Below are positions 1-5,809 of a stretch of DNA of 5,809 nucleotides, in pieces. Below the pieces are notes generated by a model that was not told the DNA's origin, ran no database searches, and saw only the letters and a program-made list of their open reading frames with translations. The position numbers and the translations under genes are program-made. The stretch is from the NCBI GenBank assembly GCA_043800545.1, contig JAZDMW010000002.1, forward strand, positions 1-5,809, read 5' to 3'. The DNA is from 1-14-0-20-39-34 sp043800545 (GTDB lineage Bacteria; Patescibacteriota; Patescibacteriia; Magasanikbacterales; UBA922). Position 1 is the stretch's first letter; the number at the start of each line of letters is the position of its first letter.

Positions 1-1230
1 AAATCGTAACAATTTCTCTAATGCAAATGCTACCAGAGGAAGAGAAAAAACGTAAATTGGAAGAAAATATCTTGTATATGAAACAGCGAAGGATGGCTCA
101 CCAGAAAGATTATCTGTAAAATGCCAAGAACCATACGTCAAAAGTATCCAGGTACTCACACAAAGAAATAAAATTGTATATTTCCATTCTTGTATATATT
201 GTTTTCTTTGACGAAATAAAAATATAAAACCAAGAAATCCAAACAATGTCCACCACAAAATGAGTTTCAAGCCATAGACGTAGAGTACGCGAAGAGCCTG
301 CAATATATCAAGACCAAAAGGAAAAAGAAAAGAATTCACACTTCCTCCCATAAAGTTGTCTGTGAGAATTCCTGCTGATCCATTACTTTGTGGAACAGCA
401 TACCCCGTTCCAATAAATGAATCATAATAGACCTGTTGCGTAAAAAAGAAGAGTATTGCAATACAGGTTCCTCCGAGAAGAAAGAAAAGAAAATCTTTCA
501 TTGTATATTGTTTTCTCAAAAGAAAAAGAAGAACTCCGCCAAGCAACAACAACCAAGGAAGTTCTGCAGGGCGTACATAGACCGTGAGACCAAAAGATAA
601 TCCAGTGAAACAAGCAAAGATATTTTGTTTCCATCTCTTATCTTGTGCTTGCAAAAATTTCATGCCACAAAAAAAAGTAAAAAGGAGAAAAAATACAAAT
701 ACAGTACTCTGTTGCATAACACGACTGCCATAATACCACCACGGAGGAAGGATAAATAAGAGCAAAGCAGAAATCAATCCAATCCTCTTTCCAAAAATAC
801 TTTTTATAAAAAAATACAGAAGAAATGATGATGCAACTGCCAGGAATGGAGTAATGGAAAGTAAAATACTATTTATTCCCCCAACTCCAATCAAAAAACA
901 AATTATTTTTGTAATACATCCAAAAATGACAATAATACCCGGGAAACCAATCGGGGTAAGCGAATGATACACGAGTGTCGTACTCCGTGGGTGTACCTGG
1001 TTATTTGCAATATACGATAATCCCTCTGGAATAACAAAATCTCCTGTTTCTACAAGATGACGAGCAAAAATATAATTGATACTTTCGTCTGGTTGGTTCA
1101 ATATGGCAAAATCATCATTTGAGAAATATGGATATGAGAGAAAAGAATAGATAAAAAAGAAAACAATACTCAAAAGGAAAAGTATTGTCGTTGGCTTTTG
1201 CATATATTGGAGCCATTTTTCTTTTTTCAT
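1..1230 (-). CDS. GT39/ArnT-like membrane glycosyltransferase, 3' end missing
   Basis: The minus frame is open from the ATG at 1230 to base 1 with no stop, giving 410 residues; the C-terminus lies outside the window. The protein is strongly hydrophobic. A first membrane segment (about residues 14-33) is followed by a polar loop with NDD (38-40) and PDES (47-50), then YIFARHLVETG (53-63). This is the layout of GT-C/GT39 enzymes (ArnT, PMT, RgtA/B/C/D type), whose first outer loop holds an acidic catalytic residue; D48/E49 are the best candidates. Roughly eight to ten further membrane segments follow, with the motif YVRPAELPW at 218-226. Family members move a sugar from a polyprenyl-phosphate donor to lipid, protein or glycan outside the membrane; the acceptor cannot be told here. 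The start overlaps the stop of the upstream pgsA-like gene as ATGA, so translation is probably coupled. No clear Shine-Dalgarno is seen. A later ATG at 1203 (M10) is less likely. Confidence 0.82.
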   Translation of the reverse strand, partial: MKKEKWLQYMQKPTTILFLLSIVFFFIYSFLSYPYFSNDDFAILNQPDESINYIFARHLVETGDFVIPEGLSYIANNQVHPRSTTLVYHSLTPIGFPGIIVIFGCITKIICFLIGVGGINSILLSITPFLAVASSFLLYFFIKSIFGKRIGLISALLLFILPPWWYYGSRVMQQSTVFVFFLLFTFFCGMKFLQAQDKRWKQNIFACFTGLSFGLTVYVRPAELPWLLLLGGVLLFLLRKQYTMKDFLFFLLGGTCIAILFFFTQQVYYDSFIGTGYAVPQSNGSAGILTDNFMGGSVNSFLFPFGLDILQALRVLYVYGLKLILWWTLFGFLGFIFLFRQRKQYIQEWKYTILFLCVSTWILLTYGSWHFTDNLSGEPSFAVSYTRYFLPIYVFSLPLVAFALEKLLRF

Positions 1231-1850
1231 ATTCCATGCGTAAAAAGACTCAAGAGCGCAAATCCAATTGCAAATCCAAATACCCAAGAAGCCACAACAA
1301 AAAGTAAGGGGCTTTCGAGCAAAAGACCCAGGAGTGTCAGAAACACTGCAAGCACCTGTAAAAACATTTTTATCTTTCCCCAAAGATTTGCCATTTTTAC
1401 ACTTTTAAAACGAATTCGCACAACCAAAGCACTCAAAATAAATGCAATTTCAATTCCAAGGATTGCAATTCCGAGCCATATATTAAAATACTTAAACACG
1501 AGCAGAACAACCGTTGACCCAATAAGAAGCTTGTCTGCCAAAGGATCATACAGCATTCCAAAACGGGTTACTTGGTTCCGGGTTCTTGCCATGGCACCAT
1601 CAATGGCATCAGTAAAAGCGGTAAAGAAAAAGAGAAGTACTCCATAATAATAGTATCCATGCACAATTAAAAACAACACCGCTGGGGTGAGTAATACACG
1701 GACAGTAGTCACCATATTCGGGGTAACTCTCCTCGGTATGAACCGTAAAATGGTCCTTGCAAGAAATTTATCATGCAAATGAACGACCTCCGCTGGAAGG
1801 AATTCAAAGCTATCTTTGCCATTTGTTTGTATGGGTTTACCAAACCACAT
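1227..1850 (-). CDS. pgsA: CDP-alcohol phosphatidyltransferase, PgsA-like
   Basis: The enzyme displaces CMP from a CDP-activated lipid with an alcohol, most likely glycerol 3-phosphate, at the inner membrane to make the phosphatidylglycerol-phosphate precursor. The full family signature DxxDGxxARx8GxxxDxxxD is present (DAIDGAMAR, then G, D and D at the right spacing). Counted from the longest frame these are D90, D93, G94, A97, R98, G107, D111 and D115. Several membrane segments flank it, and the usual RVTPNMVTTVRVLL entry helix lies at 50-63. A polar stretch of about 40-50 residues precedes that helix, longer than in typical PgsA. The frame opens at a TTG at 1877, but that codon overlaps a good -10 box, so I chose the ATG at 1850 (207 aa). 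The alcohol substrate is not proven; another CDP-alcohol transferase (archaetidyl- or inositol-type) is possible, so the symbol is tentative. It overlaps the downstream glycosyltransferase gene by four bases. Confidence 0.88.
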   Translation of the reverse strand: MWFGKPIQTNGKDSFEFLPAEVVHLHDKFLARTILRFIPRRVTPNMVTTVRVLLTPAVLFLIVHGYYYYGVLLFFFTAFTDAIDGAMARTRNQVTRFGMLYDPLADKLLIGSTVVLLVFKYFNIWLGIAILGIEIAFILSALVVRIRFKSVKMANLWGKIKMFLQVLAVFLTLLGLLLESPLLFVVASWVFGFAIGFALLSLFTHGI

Positions 1851-1864
1851 ATATTTGTTACAAT
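1836..1864 (+). promoter_or_regulatory. Candidate extended -10 promoter for the 704-aa membrane protein
   Basis: TTTACC (1836-1841) lies 17 bases before TACAAT (1859-1864), which is preceded by TGT, an extended -10 arrangement. Transcription would begin near 1871, leaving a leader of about 38 bases before the ATG at 1909. A weaker alternative is TTGTTA (1855-1860) with an 18-base gap to TATAGC (1879-1884). The site lies over the start of the pgsA-like gene, so the two promoters would interfere. AT-rich sequence makes chance matches common. Confidence 0.38.
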
Positions 1865-1876
1865 AATGATACTTCA

Positions 1877-1905
1877 ATTATAGCTAAATAAAGAAAAAAA
1901 ATCAA
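1877..1905 (-). promoter_or_regulatory. Candidate sigma70-type promoter for pgsA-like/GT39 pair
   Basis: On the minus strand, TTGATT (1905-1900) and a perfect TATAAT (1882-1877) are separated by 17 bases. The expected start of transcription is near 1870, about 20 bases before the ATG at 1850. The alternative TTG start at 1877-1875 overlaps the -10 box and would not be transcribed from this promoter. Confidence 0.5.
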
Positions 1906-1908
1906 CCT

Positions 1909-4023
1909 ATGAGATCCTCTAAATACATTTTGTCCCTCTTTGGGCTTCTTTGTCTCATATCCAACACCTTTTCTGTCAAAAACCCTATTTTCGGGCTTAT
2001 TGGCATTTTTTGTTTTTTTCTTCCAATTCTCTTCCACCTACAGAAAACAGACTATTTCAAAAACCTCCAGTGGAAGGGCCTTTTTGCTGGATTGGCACTC
2101 TTCTCATATATTACGGTTGCAAATACTCTGGTGTATTATGCATATAAACTCACATCCTACACCCATATTGCTCTCCTTTTACCACTTCTCGGGATATTCT
2201 TTCTCAAAAAAGAAAAACCCAACCTCCTCAACATTATAATGAAATTTGGACAAATATTTTTTCATTTCCGCCTCAAAAAAGGAAATTTTCAATGCACTTT
2301 GCTCCAGCTTCTCTTTGTCCTTTCACAAATTACTCTTTTTTCTCTTCTATTTTCGAACCAGACAGATGAACTGATGGTTTCCCCCTGGCAAACATTAAAC
2401 TTTGTATTTTTTCTTATTTACGCTTTTTCTCTTTTTCTGTATTTTCTTATTACAAAAAAAGTTCAGATTCCATTGTTTGTAAAATTCTTCTTTCTCATCT
2501 CCATTTTTGCCGTTTCATATAGTGTTGTTCCAATTATCTATACCCTCGGCTTTGGATATGATGGTTTTATCCATCGTGTAGCAGAAAACTATATCCACTC
2601 CTTTGGTTCCATATCTCCAAAAACTCCTTTCTATATTGGACAATATTCGGTTCTTGTTTGGTTTCATGCTCTTACCGGTATTTCACTTTTCTTTCTGGAT
2701 GTTGTTTTTGTCCCTTTTCTTGCTTCACTCCTCATTCCTCTTGTTCTCTTTTTTACCCTCAAGCACGCATACAAAATTGATGAAGAAAGATCCCTCCAAA
2801 TATCCCTGTTTCCCCTTTTTCTTTTCTTTCTCTCTTTTCACTTAACCAGCCCACACAATGTGGTTCTTCTCTTCCTGGTACTGAGTGTATTTATCCTGTT
2901 CAATTACATAAAAAACATTCTTCCTTGGTATATACCACTCACAACAGTACTCATTGCCTTGTGTACACATATTCTTCTCGGTGCGCCACTTCTCCTCTTC
3001 TTCATAGCAATTGTCCTTGGAAAAAATATACAAAATACAAAGATATTTTACTCGCTTTCTGTTTTGTATACATTTCTTCTCGCATTTCTTTTTCCAGTAC
3101 TCTTTGCACTGTATAATTCTCTTTCTGGATACGACTTTCCAACTCTCATCAATCCATTTACAAAACTCCAACTCTTTTTGCAAATATTTGAAAGACCATT
3201 TTGGTATAAAGAACATGCAGGATTCATTCTGGATTCTCTCTACATTTGGCAATATTCTCTTCCTGTTATTCTTTTTTGTATTTCCATTGCTGGATATGTT
3301 CTTCATAAAAGAAAAGAAAAGGAATATATTCTTTTTCCACTCACAGCCATTGGACTCTTCCTTGGAGCTTGGCTTCTCCGATCATTCATTCAATTTCCAA
3401 ACCTTGCAGAAGAGGAACAAAACAACTATCCAATGCGACTGGTGATTGCAAGTATTCTTTTCATGCTTCCTTGGGCAATATATTGTATTACCCAATTAAA
3501 ATATAATCTAAAAAATTATCAGAAATATATTGTCATGGCGATGTGTTCTGGTATTCTCATGACAACTCTCTACTTCGCATACCCACAAAGGAATCCAAAA
3601 ATATTTTACCCAGGATTTAATATTACCAAGTACGACTTTGAAGCTGTACGCTGGATACATGCAAAAGAAAAGGAAAATACAGAAACAGACTATGTTGTTC
3701 TTGCTAATACACTCGTGTCTGCTACAGCAATGACAGAATATGGTTTCCAAAAATATTATGTAATCAATGGGCAGGAACAATTCTACTATTCCACGCCATC
3801 TGGAAGTCCCCTCTATACAGAATACTTAAACATGGTATATGATCGGGCAAATACAGATCATATACCAAGTGTCATGAACATGACCAATACAAAAACAGTC
3901 TATTTTGTTCTCAATAAATACTGGCGAAATTATGACAAAGTAGCCGAGGAGGCAAAAAAAACAGCCAATGAATGGCATGTCATTGGCAAGGATGATGTGT
4001 TCATATTCGTTTACAGACAATAA
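1909..4023 (+). CDS. Large polytopic GT-C-like membrane protein, function unknown
   Basis: This 704-residue protein has about 16 to 18 hydrophobic segments between residues 5 and 557 and a soluble C-terminal domain of about 145 residues (560-704). After roughly seven segments comes a polar loop with GYDGFIHRVAENYI (216-229) and YIGQYSVLVW (242-251). A D or DH pair just after a membrane helix, then a run leading into the next helix, is what GT-C glycosyltransferases show in their first outer loop, so D218 and H222 are candidate functional residues. The C-terminal part has VVLAN (596-600) and a Tyr-rich stretch (FYYSTP, 625-630). Similar large proteins of unknown function occur, as far as I recall, in Patescibacteria. 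A role in transferring glycan from a lipid carrier at the envelope is inferred from fold-like features only. It is divergent from the pgsA-like/GT39 pair. Only an A-rich stretch (AAAGAAAA) precedes the start, not a true Shine-Dalgarno. The gene ends in a terminator overlapping its TAA. Confidence 0.85.
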   Translation: MRSSKYILSLFGLLCLISNTFSVKNPIFGLIGIFCFFLPILFHLQKTDYFKNLQWKGLFAGLALFSYITVANTLVYYAYKLTSYTHIALLLPLLGIFFLKKEKPNLLNIIMKFGQIFFHFRLKKGNFQCTLLQLLFVLSQITLFSLLFSNQTDELMVSPWQTLNFVFFLIYAFSLFLYFLITKKVQIPLFVKFFFLISIFAVSYSVVPIIYTLGFGYDGFIHRVAENYIHSFGSISPKTPFYIGQYSVLVWFHALTGISLFFLDVVFVPFLASLLIPLVLFFTLKHAYKIDEERSLQISLFPLFLFFLSFHLTSPHNVVLLFLVLSVFILFNYIKNILPWYIPLTTVLIALCTHILLGAPLLLFFIAIVLGKNIQNTKIFYSLSVLYTFLLAFLFPVLFALYNSLSGYDFPTLINPFTKLQLFLQIFERPFWYKEHAGFILDSLYIWQYSLPVILFCISIAGYVLHKRKEKEYILFPLTAIGLFLGAWLLRSFIQFPNLAEEEQNNYPMRLVIASILFMLPWAIYCITQLKYNLKNYQKYIVMAMCSGILMTTLYFAYPQRNPKIFYPGFNITKYDFEAVRWIHAKEKENTETDYVVLANTLVSATAMTEYGFQKYYVINGQEQFYYSTPSGSPLYTEYLNMVYDRANTDHIPSVMNMTNTKTVYFVLNKYWRNYDKVAEEAKKTANEWHVIGKDDVFIFVYRQ

Positions 4024-4047
4024 AACCGCATTACGCGGTTTTATTTT
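4021..4047. terminator. Bidirectional intrinsic terminator between convergent genes
   Basis: A 9-bp perfect stem (4021-4029 with 4035-4043, core AAAACCGC/GCGGTTTT) closes a 5-base loop. It is followed by T-rich sequence on the plus strand, and because the stem begins with A residues it gives a T-run on the minus strand too. It overlaps the TAA of the plus-strand membrane protein and begins next to the TAA (4048-4046) of the exonuclease, so it can end both transcripts. Confidence 0.85.
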
Positions 4048-4639
4048 ATAATGGCAATGTAAGATTTATTCCTCCACCCTGTTGAGGTTGTCCTGGTGTA
4101 CTTCCTTGCATCCTTTGAGCTGGGTCAAAATTTACTCCAATTGGCATAAGGTCCCCGGTAAGTGTTGGATAATACAACATTTTATTTTTCTTTCCATATT
4201 CATACACTTCCTTTGTCACACGAACATCTTGTTCGCAATAATCTTTAATCTTTTGCATTTCCCCTTGTTTAAACCACTCCATAGCAATAAGACCATCAGC
4301 ACTCTTTTGCATTTGCAAAGTTGCCTTTGCAATATCGTCCAATTTAAAACGCTTTCCAGATGATTCTTTAATCACCTTGAGCAAATCCAAATGCGGAATA
4401 ATATTTAAATCTCCAGTATAATATCTATTAAGAATTGGGACATCAAAATGTTCACTGTTATATCCAATGATTCTCTCTGCCTTTTCTAATATTGGCCAAA
4501 GATCCCTCAATTCTGACTCTTCAAATGATCGGTACTTATCTGTTTCATACTCATAAATAGAAACAACCGTAATTTTCATGGTAGACAAATCCTTAATATC
4601 TCCAATCGTCTCAATATCAAATACAACTTCACGTGACAT
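4046..4639 (-). CDS. RNase H-fold DEDDy 3'-5' exonuclease with C-terminal tail
   Basis: This 197-residue protein is a DnaQ/RNase H-like exonuclease of the YprB / PolB-exonuclease-like type (related to Pfam RNase_H_2). All four metal-binding acids are visible: D8 and E10 in FDIET (7-11), D66 in GYNSEHFDVPIL (59-70), and D138 in YCEQDVRVT (134-142), with Y134 making it DEDDy. It should remove nucleotides from DNA or RNA 3' ends using two metal ions in the cytoplasm. The nuclease fold ends near residue 157. A flexible Pro/Gln/Gly-rich tail (about 172-190) follows and ends in NLTLPL, which resembles a beta-clamp-binding motif. It is the last gene of a three-gene operon, one base after the preceding stop. 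Its leader has only a weak AAAAGAA. The substrate is unknown; the family includes both DNA- and RNA-acting members. Confidence 0.9.
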   Translation of the reverse strand: MSREVVFDIETIGDIKDLSTMKITVVSIYEYETDKYRSFEESELRDLWPILEKAERIIGYNSEHFDVPILNRYYTGDLNIIPHLDLLKVIKESSGKRFKLDDIAKATLQMQKSADGLIAMEWFKQGEMQKIKDYCEQDVRVTKEVYEYGKKNKMLYYPTLTGDLMPIGVNFDPAQRMQGSTPGQPQQGGGINLTLPL

Positions 4640-4640
4640 A

Positions 4641-5285
4641 TTATTCTTTTACTGTTATAGCCGATAAAATTAAATCAAATTTTTTCTGTAATTCTTGCAA
4701 GTTTGAATGAAAACGTTTATCTACATCATTCTGTTCTGCATGTGTCGTCTGCAACTTATTATATACTCTTTGCAATACCTTTTGCATTTCCTTTTCATAC
4801 ATATCTTGCGATTGTTCATGATGATATACCCGATATCCCAGAGCACGAATACGAAATGCCATGAAATCACAATCTATATGATCTTCTTTTGTATCAGAGA
4901 GAAGAGCATCCCCGAGAAGAGAATCTATTGAACTTTTTCCATCAGAAAAACGTTCATCTCCGAGACTCTGCTCAAACTCATGTTCCATTTCCTCGCCCCT
5001 TTTTTCTGCCACCTCATTTATTTGTTCCAATATTCTTTCAAATAACTCAGGAACACCATACCCTTTTTTTGTATAATACTCTTCGTACAATTGTGTCTGG
5101 ATTTCTTGAGGGAGAGAAAAAATCTTTTTTACAGTATCCTCATCCAAATGACACTCAGACAAAAAATACTCTTTCCACTTCTCATGTAATCTTTCTGTGT
5201 ATTCTTGTATCCCTTTTTTGGATTCCTCCCAAGAACGAACACTTTCTAAATTTTCATCCATTGGCATCATTTCAGGAACTCTCAT
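4641..5285 (-). CDS. Hypothetical acidic helical protein, middle gene of exonuclease operon
   Basis: I do not recognise a family for this 214-residue protein. It is hydrophilic, rich in Glu, Lys and Gln, and has no signal peptide or membrane segment, so it is probably cytoplasmic. Residues 12-108 read as helices (VRSWEESKKGIQEYTERLHEKW start, then LPQEIQTQLYEEYY at 58-71). A Ser/Asp-rich, probably flexible stretch follows at 109-135. Then comes a short ordered-looking core, DFMAFRIRALGYRVYHH (140-156), and a long amphipathic helix to about 208 that could form a coiled coil. One Cys lies at 45 and one at 139, with no metal-binding pattern. It sits nine bases after the coiled-coil gene and one base before the exonuclease start, so co-translation with both is likely; a role as partner or adaptor of the exonuclease is inference from position only. 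The start was taken at the first ATG; M6, M7 and M9 are alternatives, and no clear Shine-Dalgarno separates them. Confidence 0.85.
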   Translation of the reverse strand: MRVPEMMPMDENLESVRSWEESKKGIQEYTERLHEKWKEYFLSECHLDEDTVKKIFSLPQEIQTQLYEEYYTKKGYGVPELFERILEQINEVAEKRGEEMEHEFEQSLGDERFSDGKSSIDSLLGDALLSDTKEDHIDCDFMAFRIRALGYRVYHHEQSQDMYEKEMQKVLQRVYNKLQTTHAEQNDVDKRFHSNLQELQKKFDLILSAITVKE

Positions 5286-5294
5286 ATTATTGTA

Positions 5295-5648
5295 TTACTT
5301 CACTTTTTTAAATCTTACAGCAAATACAGGCTCAAATTCATTTTCATATTTATCTGTAATAGTGACTGTCTCCCCTTTCATCATTTTAGACACAGCTATG
5401 TCAGATAACATTTCCATATCACTATCAATATCTATTTTTAAGTCATCCATCTTTGTCATTTCTGTAGAAAGTCCTTCTTTTACCCGTGTTTCCAATTGTT
5501 TTTTCTTTTCTCTTTTGGACTTTATCTCATCATTAATATCTTCCCACTCCCCAGTAGCAATAAGGGCATCTTTATACATAGCTCTGATGTCTTTGAGCTT
5601 CTTCTTGTTTTCTTCAATACGATGGTAAATTTCTTGGATATCTTGCAT
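5295..5648 (-). CDS. Small coiled-coil protein, first gene of exonuclease operon
   Basis: This 117-residue protein begins with a charged helix (about 1-80) with heptad-like spacing (IQEIYHRIEENKKKLKDI at 4-21, and a Lys/Glu-rich run at 41-58), suggesting a coiled coil and oligomer formation. A second helical stretch, MDDLKIDIDSDMEMLSDIA (67-85), leads to a compact C-terminal piece with likely beta strands, GETVTITDKY (92-101) and FEPVFAVRFKK (105-115). There is no membrane segment or enzyme motif. I recall similar short proteins, annotated as hypothetical, from Patescibacteria genomes but cannot name a function. A promoter with a well-formed -10 lies about 25 bases upstream, so this gene leads the operon that continues into the acidic protein and the exonuclease. 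The start at 5648 has no Shine-Dalgarno; the leader is AT-rich and short. Confidence 0.83.
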   Translation of the reverse strand: MQDIQEIYHRIEENKKKLKDIRAMYKDALIATGEWEDINDEIKSKREKKKQLETRVKEGLSTEMTKMDDLKIDIDSDMEMLSDIAVSKMMKGETVTITDKYENEFEPVFAVRFKKVK

Positions 5649-5672
5649 ATTTTAGTTATTAAATACCAAAAT

Positions 5673-5701
5673 ATTGTATCACATAAAAAAAAGATATACA
5701 A
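5673..5701 (-). promoter_or_regulatory. Candidate promoter of the three-gene exonuclease operon
   Basis: On the minus strand, TTGTAT (5701-5696) is 17 bases from TACAAT (5678-5673), which is preceded by TGA, giving an extended -10. Expected transcription start is near 5666, about 18 bases before the ATG at 5648. The -35 match is weak (TTG only), and the -10 carries the call. Confidence 0.5.
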
Positions 5702-5706
5702 AAACC

Positions 5707-5735
5707 TTGACAAAATGGTAAAATTATGATATACA
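5707..5735 (+). promoter_or_regulatory. Strong candidate promoter for the right-edge gene
   Basis: A perfect TTGACA (5707-5712) is followed after 17 bases by TATACA (5730-5735), preceded by TGA (extended -10). Transcription would start near 5742, leaving about 30 bases of leader. It lies back to back with the operon promoter on the other strand, with five bases between the two -35 boxes. Confidence 0.6.
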
Positions 5736-5756
5736 AACTCCGGCTTTTATTCCTCC

Positions 5757-5766
5757 AAAGGAAGGG
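5757..5766 (+). promoter_or_regulatory. Shine-Dalgarno of the right-edge gene
   Basis: AAAGGAAGGG lies five bases before the ATG at 5772. It is the only clear purine-rich ribosome-binding site in the window and fixes the start of the truncated gene. A short upstream TTCC (5750-5753) could pair with the GGAA (5760-5763) inside it. Confidence 0.55.
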
Positions 5767-5771
5767 AAATC

Positions 5772-5809
5772 ATGGGTTTTTTCAGGGATTCCGAACCCGT
5801 CATCCAAGT
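5772..5809 (+). CDS. 5' end of a plus-strand gene, truncated by window edge
   Basis: Twelve open codons (MGFFRDSEPVIQ) follow a strong promoter and a strong Shine-Dalgarno, in the order and spacing expected for a real gene start. No family can be read from so few residues. It would be transcribed away from the exonuclease operon. The call rests on the upstream signals, not on the protein. Confidence 0.55.
   Translation, partial: MGFFRDSEPVIQ

Noticed and set aside
422..634. Minus-strand 70-residue frame within the left-edge gene
   Set aside because: It is an out-of-frame shadow of the GT39-like gene, whose own frame is open through the whole region.
1227..1229. Possibility that TGA codes for glycine (alternative code used by some Patescibacteria)
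   Set aside because: The pgsA-like frame ends at this TGA at the expected family length and in an ATGA overlap with the next gene; the other complete genes contain no in-frame TGA.
1198..1647. Plus-strand open frame of 149 residues
   Set aside because: It lies antisense to the pgsA-like gene, which carries a complete catalytic signature; the plus-frame product is basic, low in recognisable structure and has no ribosome-binding site.
2842..3306. Minus-strand open frame of 154 residues inside the large membrane protein gene
   Set aside because: The Lys/Cys/Glu-rich product is what the antisense of a Phe/Leu-rich membrane protein gives; the sense frame is continuous and coherent.
4889..5628. 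Overlapping plus-strand frames of about 140 residues across the right operon
   Set aside because: They are antisense to three well-packed genes, rich in Ser/Phe/Leu from reversed Glu/Lys codons, and have no plausible start signals.
5776..5800. Minus-strand GGGTTCGGAATCCC resembling a tRNA T-arm
   Set aside because: The loop is one base too long and the stem is not a proper five pairs; no acceptor stem or anticodon arm can be built from the neighbouring bases, and the region reads better as a plus-strand gene start.

Overview
This is an AT-rich, densely packed bacterial window read with the standard bacterial code. The pgsA-like gene ends in TGA where its family should end, which argues against the lineages that read TGA as glycine. 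The gene style suggests a member of the Candidate Phyla Radiation (Patescibacteria): very Phe/Leu/Lys-rich membrane proteins, large multi-pass GT-C-like proteins, a stand-alone RNase H-fold exonuclease and small coiled-coil proteins of unknown function. That placement rests on recall of protein types, not on a marker gene. I see no rRNA, tRNA, CRISPR array, insertion sequence or phage gene.

Left block (1-1877, minus strand): a CDP-alcohol phosphatidyltransferase (PgsA-like, all catalytic residues present) overlaps by an ATGA junction with a GT39/ArnT-like membrane glycosyltransferase. The second gene is open for 410 codons and runs off the left edge. The pair probably forms one transcript serving the cell envelope: phospholipid headgroup synthesis, and transfer of sugar from a lipid-linked donor.

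Middle (1909-4023, plus strand): one 704-residue polytopic membrane protein with GT-C-like features and a soluble C-terminal domain, divergent from the lipid/glycan pair. Candidate promoters for the two directions interlock around 1836-1905. The gene ends in a palindromic terminator that overlaps its stop codon and probably also serves the converging operon.

Right block (4046-5648, minus strand): three tightly spaced genes (gaps of 9 and 1 bases) transcribed in the order small coiled-coil protein, unrecognised acidic helical protein, DEDDy 3'-5' exonuclease. The exonuclease has an intact active site and ends in a flexible Pro/Gln/Gly tail followed by NLTLPL. This closely resembles the sliding-clamp-binding motif QLSLPL of E. 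coli Hda. The operon may therefore encode a small clamp-tethered nuclease system with two uncharacterised partners, and this is the most interesting idea in the window.

Right edge (5649-5809): a back-to-back pair of promoters, and the first 12 codons of a plus-strand gene that has the only strong Shine-Dalgarno sequence in the window.
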